Positions 35,184 to 44,397 of a stretch of DNA of 64,000 nt are shown here, piece after piece (position 1 is the first letter of the stretch; each line of letters opens with the position of its first letter). The translations under genes were made by a program, and so were the position numbers. Source of the stretch: Eisenbergiella tayi. Lineage in GTDB: Bacteria > Bacillota > Clostridia > Lachnospirales > Lachnospiraceae. The notes under the pieces were generated by a model. The model searched no databases. It had not been told where the DNA came from and worked only from the letters and a program-made list of their open reading frames with translations. The DNA lies in assembly GCF_001881565.1 (NCBI RefSeq), contig NZ_MPDJ01000005.1, forward strand, positions 358,284 through 422,283, read 5' to 3'.

Positions 35184-36659
35184 TCACCAATTCCTGATAT
35201 CTTCCCTGTATTTCCGGTATACCGCTTCCCACTCGTCCGGCTTCTGCGGTTCAAATCTGCGGATATCCTCCGAAGCCTTAATAACACTGCGGATTTCTTC
35301 CAGGCTTCCGATAACGCCCTCCGCCATAAGCTGGATAGCGATATTGCCATAAACAGTCGCCTCAATGGGCCCGGCGTAAACAGGGCATTTGCAGGCATCC
35401 GCCGTCAGCTGGCAGAGCAGGACGCTCTGCGTTCCGCCGCCCACCATATGGATTACCGGATATTCTTTTCCCGTACACTCTTTGATCTCTTCCAGCGCCA
35501 TACGGTATTTCAGCGCAAGGCTTTCATTGATGCAGCGCACCAGCTGGCCCTCTGTCTCCGGTACCGGCTGGCCGGTACGTTTACAGAATTCCCTGATTCT
35601 GCGCGGCACATTTCCTGAAGGGGCAAATTCCGGTGCATCCGGATCTATCAGAGAACGGAAGGGTTCTTCCGATGCCGCCAGCTTTTCCAGTTCCCCGAAA
35701 CTGAACTCTTTTCCTTCACGCATCCACTGCCGCCGGCTTTCCTGGATCAGCCATAGGCCGATGATATTTTTCAGGAAGGAAATCTTTCCTCCCACACCGC
35801 CTTCATTGGTAATGTTAAACCGGGTGCTCTTTTCATTTATGATAGGAGTATCCAGCTCTGTTCCGAACAGGCTCCAGGTACCGCAGCTGATGAAAATGAA
35901 ATCCTTTTCCCCGGTAGGCACCGCAGCCAGGGCACACTGGGTATCATGGCCGGCTCCGGCCACTACCTTCATGGGCTCCACTCCAAGTTCTTCACAAATC
36001 TCCGGCCTCAGCATTCCCACAGGCGTCCCGCTGGGAACGATTTTCTGCAGGAGACGTCCCGGCAGCTGTAACTTCTCAATTACCTCCCCGGACCATTCCT
36101 TACGCACCGCATCCAGCAGCTGTGTGGTGGATGCCGCGGAATATTCACAGCATTTTTCTCCGGAAAGATAGTAATTAAACAGGTCAGGCATCATAAGAAG
36201 GCTGTCCGCCAAATCCAGCTGCCGTTTCCGGTTCAGAGATAAATACAAAAGCTGGAATACGGTGTTAATCTCCATAAACTGATTGCCGGTTATCTGGTAA
36301 AACCGATCCTTATCTATGCTTTCAAAGCTTTTTTCAAGCATTCCTGTCACTCTGGCATCACGGTAATGCACCGGATTCTCCAGGAGGTTTCCTTCTTCAT
36401 CCAGGATACCGAAATCCACACCCCAGGTATCCACGCTGATGCTGTCTATTTTCCCATACGCTTTGGACTTAATCAGTCCCTGCTTTATTTCATGGAACAG
36501 GCGGAGAAAATCCCAATACATGGTTTTCCCCAGAATGACGGGATCGTTGGAGAAGCGGTGAAGCTCCTCCACACTTATTTTTTCCCCGTCAAAGCTTCCC
36601 AACATGACTCTGCCGCTGGAAGCCCCCAGGTCAACTGCCAATACCTTCTTTATTTCCAT
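35184..36659 (-). CDS. RhaB-type sugar kinase, probable L-fuculokinase
   Basis: FGGY-family kinase of 491 aa. The ATP site motif is VLAVDLGASSGRVMLG at the N-terminus. Other segments are VDTWGVDFGILDE, GAGHDTQCALAAVP and MVGGGTQSVLLCQLTADA. By sequence it belongs to the rhamnulokinase branch. By context, between fucU and fucI, it should phosphorylate L-fuculose to L-fuculose-1-phosphate. A fuculose-phosphate aldolase is not in the window. AGGAGG precedes the start, and the gap to fucI is 9 bp. Confidence 0.88.
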   Translation of the reverse strand: MEIKKVLAVDLGASSGRVMLGSFDGEKISVEELHRFSNDPVILGKTMYWDFLRLFHEIKQGLIKSKAYGKIDSISVDTWGVDFGILDEEGNLLENPVHYRDARVTGMLEKSFESIDKDRFYQITGNQFMEINTVFQLLYLSLNRKRQLDLADSLLMMPDLFNYYLSGEKCCEYSAASTTQLLDAVRKEWSGEVIEKLQLPGRLLQKIVPSGTPVGMLRPEICEELGVEPMKVVAGAGHDTQCALAAVPTGEKDFIFISCGTWSLFGTELDTPIINEKSTRFNITNEGGVGGKISFLKNIIGLWLIQESRRQWMREGKEFSFGELEKLAASEEPFRSLIDPDAPEFAPSGNVPRRIREFCKRTGQPVPETEGQLVRCINESLALKYRMALEEIKECTGKEYPVIHMVGGGTQSVLLCQLTADACKCPVYAGPIEATVYGNIAIQLMAEGVIGSLEEIRSVIKASEDIRRFEPQKPDEWEAVYRKYREDIRNW

Positions 36660-36668
36660 AGGTTCCTC

Positions 36669-38462
36669 CTACTTGTACAGAGGTCCGTAAGCCTCACATG
36701 CACGGTAGTCCTGGCCTTCTTTATCCATTCCGAAAGCATTCCATGCGGAAGGACGGAAAATCTTTTCTTCCGGCACATTGTGCATGCTTACAGGAATGCG
36801 CAGCATGGAGCACATGGTAATCAGATCTGCTCCGATATGTCCGTAGCTGATGGCACCGTGGTTGGCGCCCCAGTTATTCATTACATCATAAGCCGTTGCA
36901 AATGCGCCCTTTCCTGTGGTACGGGGAGCAAACCATGTGCAGGGCCATGTATAGTCGGTACGTTTCCAAAGCTTGTCGGAAACCTCATCCGGCAGCTTCA
37001 CAGTCCAGCCTTCTGCAATCTGAAGCACCGGCCCGAGTCCCTTAACCAGGTTCAGACGGATCATGGTAACAGGCATTTCCGCCTCGGTAAGGAATCTGGA
37101 GGAATATCCGCCGCCTCTGAAGTAGCCGAAATCAGCTGCATTCCAGGTAGTGGCTCCCATAATAGCCTTCTGATCCTCTTCCGTAACATCATACCAGGGC
37201 TTCATCACACCATTGCCGTTTTCATCCTTTGCCTGTCCGTTGGCATCCAGACATGCGGCTCCGGAATTGATCAGATGGATAAATCCGCCCGCATCCTTTG
37301 CAACACCCTCGATATCATAGCCGGTTGCCTTCTTAACCGCTTCCGGACTCCAGTATGTACGGACGTCGGCAAAAATCTGTGCACGGTTGGTCAGAAGCTT
37401 CATGAACATCATTCCCAGTCCGTTCAGAACATCATTTTCCGTCGCAAGGACATACGGCTCTCTCGCCCCATTCCAGTCAAAGGAGGTATTGAGCATCGCC
37501 TCTGCAAAGTCACAGTTGGGATAGAAGTCTGTCCACTGACGCTGTCCCTGGAAGCCTGCGGCAATCGCATTATGGCCCACCATCTCTTCTTCGCAGCCTG
37601 TCGGAAGATTCTTATTGCCGTTCATCAGATCTTTGATGATGCACATCATCTTCACAACGAACTCCCAGTCCTCATCCTTCTTTTCCCTGGACTTCTGAAC
37701 CTCTTCAGGATTCTTATCAAAGCCTTCGATGCAGTTTGCTTTTGTCCAGGCAAGAGCTTTCTCAAATTCTGCTTTATCATAAATGCCTTCTGTCATGCGG
37801 CGGATGATTTCCACTTCATCCACGGATTCCACACGCATACCCAGATATTCTTCTATAAATGCCGGATCAATGATGGATCCGCCGATACCCATACAAATGG
37901 AACCAATCTGCAGATAGGATTTTCCTCTCATGCTGGCAACAGCTACGGCAGCACGTCCGAAACGGAGAAGCTTCTCCACTACATCCTCCGGAATATCCGT
38001 GGCATCCGCATCCTGCACATCATGTCCGTAAATACCGAAAGCAGGAAGCCCCTTCTGTGCATGGGTTGCCAGAACGCTTGCCAGATATACGGCGCCGGGA
38101 CGCTCTGTTCCGTTAAAGCCCCATACACCCTTTATGGTTCTGGGATCCATATCCATCGTTTCTGCGCCATAGCACCAGCAGGGTGTTACTGTCAAAGTAA
38201 TATCCACGCCTTCCTTGCGGAATTTGTCCGCACATGCCGCTGTCTCTCCCACACGTCCGATGGTAGTGTCTGCGATGATAACCTTTACCGGCTCGCCATT
38301 GGAATAACGAAGGTTTTCTTCAAACAGCTTCGCCGCCGCTTTCGCCATATTCATGGTCTGCTCTTCCAGAGACTCCCTCACCTTAAGATAGCCTCTTCTT
38401 CCGTCAATCGTAGGTCTGATGCCAATTACAGGATAATCCCCCACATATCTGTTTTCTGCCAT
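36669..38462 (-). CDS. fucI: L-fucose isomerase
   Basis: Converts L-fucose to L-fuculose; Mn-dependent cytosolic enzyme of 597 aa, close to the family length. The start at 38462 (AENRYVGDYPVIGIRPTIDG) has AAGGAGGG upstream and is preferred to the ATG at 38522. Typical segments are GVWGFNGTERPGAVYLA, FYPNCDFAEAMLNTSFDWNG and the C-terminal SYGHIGADLITMCSMLRIPV. It is the first gene of the fucI-kinase-fucU operon. An AraC regulator is divergently encoded 239 bp away. Confidence 0.96.
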   Translation of the reverse strand: MAENRYVGDYPVIGIRPTIDGRRGYLKVRESLEEQTMNMAKAAAKLFEENLRYSNGEPVKVIIADTTIGRVGETAACADKFRKEGVDITLTVTPCWCYGAETMDMDPRTIKGVWGFNGTERPGAVYLASVLATHAQKGLPAFGIYGHDVQDADATDIPEDVVEKLLRFGRAAVAVASMRGKSYLQIGSICMGIGGSIIDPAFIEEYLGMRVESVDEVEIIRRMTEGIYDKAEFEKALAWTKANCIEGFDKNPEEVQKSREKKDEDWEFVVKMMCIIKDLMNGNKNLPTGCEEEMVGHNAIAAGFQGQRQWTDFYPNCDFAEAMLNTSFDWNGAREPYVLATENDVLNGLGMMFMKLLTNRAQIFADVRTYWSPEAVKKATGYDIEGVAKDAGGFIHLINSGAACLDANGQAKDENGNGVMKPWYDVTEEDQKAIMGATTWNAADFGYFRGGGYSSRFLTEAEMPVTMIRLNLVKGLGPVLQIAEGWTVKLPDEVSDKLWKRTDYTWPCTWFAPRTTGKGAFATAYDVMNNWGANHGAISYGHIGADLITMCSMLRIPVSMHNVPEEKIFRPSAWNAFGMDKEGQDYRACEAYGPLYK

Positions 38463-38559
38463 TTTTCTTTCCCTCCTTGTTAAAATAACACAACCGGTTT
38501 CTCTTCGGCTTTCCGTAAACACGTCAATACGGATTATGTCCGTTATGTTCAGTATAGCA

Positions 38560-38589
38560 TTGGCAATTTTGTTTTGCCTGTGTTATAAT
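38560..38589 (+). promoter_or_regulatory. Promoter of the fucose AraC gene with GGCAA/TTGCC inverted repeat
   Basis: TTGGCA (38560-38565), an 18-base spacer and TATAAT (38584-38589) on the plus strand. GGCAA at 38562-38566 and TTGCC at 38574-38578 form an inverted repeat inside it. On the other strand a TATACT at 38551-38556 could be the fucI -10. It lacks a good -35, as expected for an activated promoter. The inverted repeat is a plausible operator for both. Confidence 0.55.
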
Positions 38590-38701
38590 GGCAAAAAATA
38601 TAACAATATTCACTTTTTATTCTTTCTTCCCTTTTATCGGTAAAAAGAGAAAATACAATTGCGGCAGAGGCTTCTGCAGGGGCTTTTTCGGAGGAAAAGG
38701 A

Positions 38702-39616
38702 ATGCATTATCTGGATTATAATGAAAAAATAGAACATGGCACCCCTGATTTCCCCATCGCCTTTTATCATGTGGATGAGCACCATTCCCGCTATAACATG
38801 CCCTTCCACTGGCATAAGGAAATGGAACTGATTCAGGTTCAAAGCGGCTCTCTGCGCCTGTTTCTGGATGATCGGGAAATCCTTGCCAGGGCAGGCGATG
38901 TCATCCTGATCGAGGAAGGGGTCATACACGGCGGCATACCGGAACACTGTGTCTATGAATGCGCTGTTTTCGACCTTAAATCCACCCTGATGCATACGGA
39001 CGCCTGCAAACGTTATATCCGTCTCATTTCCCGCCACCAGATCCAGCTGTATAATTATTTTCAGGCGGTTCCCCGGGAAGAAACCGTCCGGGATCCTTCG
39101 GTTCTGCCCGGCGCTGCGCCCTCTTCCATGGACAATTCCCGTCTGCTTCAGGCCGTGGGAAGGCTGTTTGATGCCATAAGGTATCCTCATGCGGGCAGCG
39201 AGCTGAGTACGCTGGGCGCGCTGTATGAAATCTTCGGATGCCTTTTTGAGGAAGAATATTATACTCCGGTGACGGATGCCCCTGCTCCCGGACAGAAAAA
39301 AATGGATCAGCTCAAGCCTGTACTGGAATATATCGACGCCAATTATTCCAGCCCTGTTACTCTTGCGGATCTGTCGCGCATTGCAGGAATGACTCCCAAG
39401 TATTTCTGCCGCTATTTCCGGGCCGCCATACACCGGACCCCTATGGATTACCTGAATTATTACCGGATTGAACGGGCCTGCTATATCCTCAGCACAACAG
39501 AGCTTCCTATTACGGATGTCGCTTACCAGTGCGGCTTTAATGACAGCAGTTATTTTGTAAAGACCTTCAAGAAATATATGGATGTCACGCCGAAGCAGTA
39601 TGCCCTCCGCCTGTAG
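38702..39616 (+). CDS. AraC-family regulator of the fucose locus
   Basis: Regulator of 304 aa. The ATG at 38702 has GGAGG 7 bp upstream and is preferred to the start at 38588. The N-terminal cupin domain contains MPFHWHKEMELIQVQSGSL and ARAGDVILIEEGVIHGG. The C-terminal HTH domain contains LADLSRIAGMTPKYFCRYFR and ITDVAYQCGFNDSSYFVKTF. It is divergent from fucI with a shared promoter region, so it most likely activates the fucose operon. Confidence 0.92.
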   Translation: MHYLDYNEKIEHGTPDFPIAFYHVDEHHSRYNMPFHWHKEMELIQVQSGSLRLFLDDREILARAGDVILIEEGVIHGGIPEHCVYECAVFDLKSTLMHTDACKRYIRLISRHQIQLYNYFQAVPREETVRDPSVLPGAAPSSMDNSRLLQAVGRLFDAIRYPHAGSELSTLGALYEIFGCLFEEEYYTPVTDAPAPGQKKMDQLKPVLEYIDANYSSPVTLADLSRIAGMTPKYFCRYFRAAIHRTPMDYLNYYRIERACYILSTTELPITDVAYQCGFNDSSYFVKTFKKYMDVTPKQYALRL

Positions 39617-39628
39617 AACCGGATTCCT

Positions 39629-39740
39629 GAGCCGTCAAAATCACGGCTCTCCGGCTGAAAAAACTCAGGTAATGATCCTTAGGCAATGATCGAAGAAAGA
39701 GACACATGCCGCCGCCGGCATATGTCTCCTTTCGTTTTCA
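39629..39740 (+). terminator. Two hairpins after the fucose AraC gene
   Basis: GAGCCGT/ACGGCTC (39629-39649) is followed by a longer stem, GAGACACATGCC with GGCATATGTCTC (39699-39728), and then CTTTCGTTTTC. The second is a credible intrinsic terminator. The rest of the gap up to 40198 is AT-rich and I see nothing coding in it. Confidence 0.65.
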
Positions 39741-40198
39741 GAATGTTTGAGACTGAGGTTTCCAAAGCAGCACTCTCCTGACAGCGTTCTGACACCAGGC
39801 TGATCATCAAAGCTCCGCTCTGTTTACTTATGTATTCTCAGGAAATACGGTTGAGCCACTCTTTTCACATAAAGATTGTCCTTTAAAACCATGATTTTCT
39901 CTTTATCATAAAAAGAGAGAAAAGATCCTGCTTCAGAAGCCTCTGAAGAACCGGACTCCGGTATGGATGCGGATGGAAACCACATCGAAAATTCGTTCTG
40001 TCGATACTTAATAAGCTTTTATATGATTAATAATAATGCAATGTGTGGTTCCTGTCAACTAATTTTCCTCTTCATGTAACTATTGTAAGCATGCTTTTTA
40101 TTCTTACTCTGATATTCTGCGCGTACACCTATTTGCCCTTCGCAATTCCAGGAAATACGGACGTAAAAATGTTCTTTTTTTAACGTAACTGCTAAGAC

Positions 40199-40245
40199 AA
40201 AAATAACAGCGCAGGACCGATAGCCGGTACTGCGCTGTTATTTTT
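40199..40245. terminator. Bidirectional terminator after the GH112 phosphorylase gene
   Basis: A perfect stem of 16 bp (AAAAATAACAGCGCAG with CTGCGCTGTTATTTTT) with A and T runs at the two ends, 16 bp beyond the stop of the phosphorylase gene. It works in both directions by structure. Confidence 0.85.
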
Positions 40246-40261
40246 TATCTTTCTGTTATAT

Positions 40262-42418
40262 TCAGATCTCATACCAGATTATCTGGTTCGGCTCAAGATC
40301 CAGTTGGAAGGCTGTGCCGTCTCCCTTATAAACGGTGGTTGACTGCGCTTCATAGGTATTATTAACCACACAGTATTTCCCGTTCTTGATATAAGCATGC
40401 ACTTCCACATTGACATTGGTACTGAACCACTTATTAATGTTTTCTTCATCCCCGGCGCTCCACAGAATAGCACGGTAAAGGAGCCTGCTGTTCTCAAAGC
40501 TGTAGGGAAGCCCGCTGATATATACGGCGCGGCCTTTTCCGAATTCGTTTACTGCCAGATGTACTTCCTTTTCCTTCGCTTCCAGCACTGTCGTGTTTTC
40601 AAGGGCATAAATATATTTTCTTGATTCCCCAAAATCAATCTCGTCCTGGGCATCAGCAGTAATGAAGTGGTCGTGGTTTTCCCAGTTATACTTATCATAG
40701 CCGAGTGTGAAGTCTCTTTCCTCTTCCACACCGAATACATTGGACAGCTGGAAGAAATGTCCGTTGGCCTGGTGCCCGCTGGGTTCTCCCACACCGATAA
40801 TGCCGCCGCCATTGTATACGAATTCCTTTATAGCGGAAGAAATCACCGGATTGCACCACCATTCGCCGCCGGTATGTGCCGTATCCGCATCACCCACATT
40901 GATGATCACATCGATATCCTTCAAAATATCCTTATTTTCCAGGATATCCTCAAAGCTTATAAATTTCACATCAAAAGGGGCTCCGGAAAGTGCTTCGATA
41001 ATACCTGCATAGGAATAATTCTGCTTGAAGTAAATGGCATGATGCACCATATGGCAGCCCCAGGCTCTCATCTTGCCCCAGCAGTTAAGTACAGCAACCT
41101 TTTTTACACAATAGGGCGTGGTTCCCTTAATATTTTCATATAATTCCCGGAATTCCTCACAGACGGATTCCACATATTCCACAAAATCCGGGAACTCATT
41201 CGCCAGCTTCAAATAACCGCCGTATCCGATACGATCAATGGGCTTTCTTAAAATAGCGCGTCTTGCCGTCACCCAGTTATATTTTGCCTCTTTAACCGGA
41301 TCTCCCCCCTCATGGAAGGTATCGGGGAAGAAGTAAGGAAGAAGGCGCCCTTCTGTATATTTTACCCCTTCTATATCACTGATAAGACGCAAGGTTGAAC
41401 CATTGCCCACGCTTCCTACCACCGCATCCAGCCCGATGCCTGCAAATTCTTCCATGAACGGTTCGGTGCCGATCCAATGATCGCCCAGGAACATCATGGC
41501 TTCCCTGCCGCATTCGTGGCAGATATCCACCATTTCCCTGGCTATCTTCGCCACTTCCCTTCTCTGGAAAGCCTGGAAGTCTTTAAACTCACGGGAAGGA
41601 ATTCTGTACTGGTTATTATAATAGCCCTGATCGATAATATATTCCGGACGGAAAGGATATCCTGCTTCCTTTTCAAACTGTTCCAGGATATAAGGGCTGA
41701 CTGATGCGGAATAGCCATACCAGTCCACATATTTCTCCCTCGCCAGTTCGTCGAACATCAGTGTAAACTGATGGAAGAACGTGGTGAACCGGAGAACATT
41801 AACATAAGGATGCTCCTCAATGAACTTACGCAGGCGCTTCATCGTATATTCATGCGTCTTGGGCTGTCTCACATCAAAGGTGATCTGATGCTCCACATCC
41901 TTCCAGTCATTTACAACAGCGTTATACATATGTACCGGATCCCACATGATATAAGCGAGGAAGCTCACTGTATAATCATGGAAGGGGATGCTCTTAATTT
42001 CTACCTCACCGGAAGCCTCATCATAAGACCAGCTGTCCGTGGGAACCACTTCCCCGGTGCTTCTGTCAATGACTTCCCACCAGCGCCTGATATCATCCCG
42101 GCAGTTGGGTGTGAGCATATCTGGATATAAGCCCTTCATGAGGCGTATCCTGAGGCTGTCCCCGTCTGCCGTGTAAATGGGCGTCATCACATACATCTGC
42201 TGGATTTCATCCGGATTGGCTTTTGCCCAGTCATTATCTTTCCTGGTGGTATAATAGGTGGAATATACCTTTAAGCCCACATCCTTTAACTCTATGGGGA
42301 AGTCTGTCCCGTCGCAGTCACGCACCGCGTCGGCCCCCCAGCGCCTGGATAATTCCAGGGTCTCCTGAATCACATCTACATCTGTAGGAATTGTTACTCT
42401 TCCTTTATTCTGGTCCAT
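40262..42418 (-). CDS. lnpA: 1,3-beta-galactosyl-N-acetylhexosamine phosphorylase (GH112)
   Basis: Phosphorolyses galacto-N-biose or lacto-N-biose I to galactose-1-phosphate plus GalNAc or GlcNAc, in the cytosol; 718 aa. The catalytic Asp lies in MMFLGDHWIGTEP, a GH112 hallmark, in a TIM barrel of about 440 residues. A Rossmann-like middle domain (DIDVIINVGDADTAHTGGEWW) and a small C-terminal beta domain follow. The start at 42418 is chosen because AGGAGGGG lies 7 bp upstream; the ATG at 42442 lies in front of that site. It is the last gene of the importer operon. The N-acetylhexosamine kinase at 58.9 kb would process the released hexosamine. Confidence 0.93.
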   Translation of the reverse strand: MDQNKGRVTIPTDVDVIQETLELSRRWGADAVRDCDGTDFPIELKDVGLKVYSTYYTTRKDNDWAKANPDEIQQMYVMTPIYTADGDSLRIRLMKGLYPDMLTPNCRDDIRRWWEVIDRSTGEVVPTDSWSYDEASGEVEIKSIPFHDYTVSFLAYIMWDPVHMYNAVVNDWKDVEHQITFDVRQPKTHEYTMKRLRKFIEEHPYVNVLRFTTFFHQFTLMFDELAREKYVDWYGYSASVSPYILEQFEKEAGYPFRPEYIIDQGYYNNQYRIPSREFKDFQAFQRREVAKIAREMVDICHECGREAMMFLGDHWIGTEPFMEEFAGIGLDAVVGSVGNGSTLRLISDIEGVKYTEGRLLPYFFPDTFHEGGDPVKEAKYNWVTARRAILRKPIDRIGYGGYLKLANEFPDFVEYVESVCEEFRELYENIKGTTPYCVKKVAVLNCWGKMRAWGCHMVHHAIYFKQNYSYAGIIEALSGAPFDVKFISFEDILENKDILKDIDVIINVGDADTAHTGGEWWCNPVISSAIKEFVYNGGGIIGVGEPSGHQANGHFFQLSNVFGVEEERDFTLGYDKYNWENHDHFITADAQDEIDFGESRKYIYALENTTVLEAKEKEVHLAVNEFGKGRAVYISGLPYSFENSRLLYRAILWSAGDEENINKWFSTNVNVEVHAYIKNGKYCVVNNTYEAQSTTVYKGDGTAFQLDLEPNQIIWYEI

Positions 42419-42465
42419 CCTGCGACCCCTCCTGTTTTTCATTTTATCCTTTATTCACAAGGAAA

Positions 42466-43341
42466 TCAGCCCTTGATACCGCCGCCCGTTACACCGGCAA
42501 TAATCTTCTCCGATAAGAAGATATATAATAAGAAGGTAGGTAAAAATACGATGACAACAGCTGCAAACAATCCGCCGTAATCTCCCGTGTATTTCATGGA
42601 GTTTACAATCTGCAGCAAACCTACTCCGACAGGCGTCATCTTTTCGGAGCTTGCGAAAATCAATGCCATGAAGAATTCGTTCCATACTCCGAGGAAATTG
42701 AAAATAGTAACCGTAATCAGCGCGGGCTGAACCAGCGGCAGCATGATAACCCAGAAGGTTTTTGCCGGAGGACATCCGTCGATTGCCGCGGCTTCTTCGT
42801 AGGTCTTGGAAAGGGTTGCGAAGAAGTTGAGCAGATAGGTTGTGGTATAAGGCACATTTAAAAAGATATACAGCAGTATCAGCAGAATCCTGCCCTTTAC
42901 ATTCCACTTTGTGGTCAATGCAAAAATAGGCATGATAATCATAACGGCGGGAATACTCATGGCTACGATCAGGCCGGATTTGATTGCTTTATTACAAATG
43001 AAATCAAATCTGGAAAGCACATAAGCGCCCGGCGCGGATATCAGAATAACGCCGACACAGGAAACGACCGCATAAAGCAGCGAGTTTGCGAAGAATACGG
43101 AAACGTTCTGCGCCTGCCATGCGTTTACATAGTTTTCCAAATGGAAACCACTTTCGAATTTGAAAACAGTACCCGAGAAAATTTCTCTGGATGTGGAAAG
43201 GCTGGCCCCCAGAATCCAAAACAAAAAGGCCGCTGTAAATATAATCCAGACAAGTACAATAATATAACCGGGAAGAAGGGACAATTCCTTTTTCCAGTTT
43301 ACCTTTTGCTTGATTTTAGTTTTATTTTCTTTACTCATCAT
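42466..43341 (-). CDS. CUT1 ABC permease (MalG-like), galacto-/lacto-N-biose locus
   Basis: Permease of 291 aa with six predicted membrane segments and the EAA loop KTYEEAAAIDGCPPAKTFWVI near residue 195. Two ATGs are adjacent; the second (43338) has better spacing to GGAG. By position, between the other permease and the GH112 phosphorylase, it is expected to import the disaccharide. No ATPase is encoded here. Confidence 0.92.
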   Translation of the reverse strand: MMSKENKTKIKQKVNWKKELSLLPGYIIVLVWIIFTAAFLFWILGASLSTSREIFSGTVFKFESGFHLENYVNAWQAQNVSVFFANSLLYAVVSCVGVILISAPGAYVLSRFDFICNKAIKSGLIVAMSIPAVMIIMPIFALTTKWNVKGRILLILLYIFLNVPYTTTYLLNFFATLSKTYEEAAAIDGCPPAKTFWVIMLPLVQPALITVTIFNFLGVWNEFFMALIFASSEKMTPVGVGLLQIVNSMKYTGDYGGLFAAVVIVFLPTFLLYIFLSEKIIAGVTGGGIKG

Positions 43342-43432
43342 TCACTCCATTCTGCAGACAGGCATGTACTGCGTTCCATCCTGCCGCCCCAAATCCCTTA
43401 GACGGTGTCTGACAGACAATATTCCAACCTGC

Positions 43433-44326
43433 TTAAAATTCCAAATCATCGTCCTTAAGCAGTCTGTTCATAACGAAATAAACCACTACAATAATGAGGG
43501 CAAGGACAACGCCTACCGCAGCACCGGCTCCGGCATCCCTGTTCGCATTTCCTTTTCCGCCGAATACCGTATCATACAGGTAAACAACCGGAACAATGGT
43601 AGATGCTTCCGTATCCACCGGCGAGAACATCTTTGACCAGAGGAAGAAGGTTGTGGTGTGAACACTCCAGAAGGTTATATTTGTTTTGGTAATTCCCTTT
43701 AACAGAGGCATGGTGATTTTTCCGAACTGCTGCACCTTATTGGCTCCGTCAATGGTTGCCGCTTCATATAAATCCTGAGGGATCCGTTCAATACCACTGA
43801 TAAAAATCAGCATGTAATAACCTACTGCGCCAAAAATGAAGGCAAACAGCATGGCCCAGAACTTCGTATCGGTTCCCAGCCATTTCACGCCGTTAAGGCC
43901 GAGGGCACCCAGTATCTTATTCAGCATACCGTAATCATTGTTATATACGTACTGAATCCACATGGTCGCCAGCGCTACGGCACTGATAACGTTAGGAAGA
44001 TAAATTGCCGCACGGAAGAACTTTTTAAAACGGATGCCGCTTGTGAGGATAACGGCAAAGAGCAGTGAAAATGACAATGTAAAAATACCGCCGACCAGCC
44101 AGATACGGAGCATGTTCCACATGGAAACCCGGTATGTGGGGCTGCCGAATATTCTGGAATAATTGCCCAGTCCATAGAAAGACCATGTGGAAACATCAGA
44201 CGTAACACTTTCAATCCGGAAAAAGCTCATAATCAGTGTTCTTGCAACCGGATAAAGATACATAATAAATAAGGTCAGCAGACATGGCAGTATAAAACAT
44301 ATGATCATAGTTTTATTTTTTTTCAT
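43433..44326 (-). CDS. CUT1 ABC permease (MalF-like), galacto-/lacto-N-biose locus
   Basis: Permease of 297 aa that starts KKNKTMIICFILPCLLTLF. It has six membrane segments and the EAA loop QDLYEAATIDGANKVQQFGKI near residue 195. GAGGTGA lies before the ATG. It is preceded by an attenuator hairpin after the binding-protein gene. Confidence 0.92.
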   Translation of the reverse strand: MKKNKTMIICFILPCLLTLFIMYLYPVARTLIMSFFRIESVTSDVSTWSFYGLGNYSRIFGSPTYRVSMWNMLRIWLVGGIFTLSFSLLFAVILTSGIRFKKFFRAAIYLPNVISAVALATMWIQYVYNNDYGMLNKILGALGLNGVKWLGTDTKFWAMLFAFIFGAVGYYMLIFISGIERIPQDLYEAATIDGANKVQQFGKITMPLLKGITKTNITFWSVHTTTFFLWSKMFSPVDTEASTIVPVVYLYDTVFGGKGNANRDAGAGAAVGVVLALIIVVVYFVMNRLLKDDDLEF

Positions 44327-44346
44327 TTATACGTCACCTCATTTTA

Positions 44347-44379
44347 TAAAAAGAGGCGGCACCACTACAGTGCCACCTC
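44347..44379 (-). terminator. Attenuator-like hairpin between binding protein and permease genes
   Basis: On the minus strand GAGGTGGCAC pairs with GTGCCGCCTC (9 of 10 Watson-Crick, one wobble), followed by TTTTTAT. It lies 18 bp after the binding-protein stop and 20 bp before the permease ATG, inside the operon. Confidence 0.75.
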
Positions 44380-44397
44380 CACCGGGTAAACCCTTTT

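Noticed and set aside
36366..38483. 705-codon plus-strand open frame opposite fucI and part of the kinase gene
   Set aside because: The antisense protein has no recognisable domain. fucI on the other strand has full family features.
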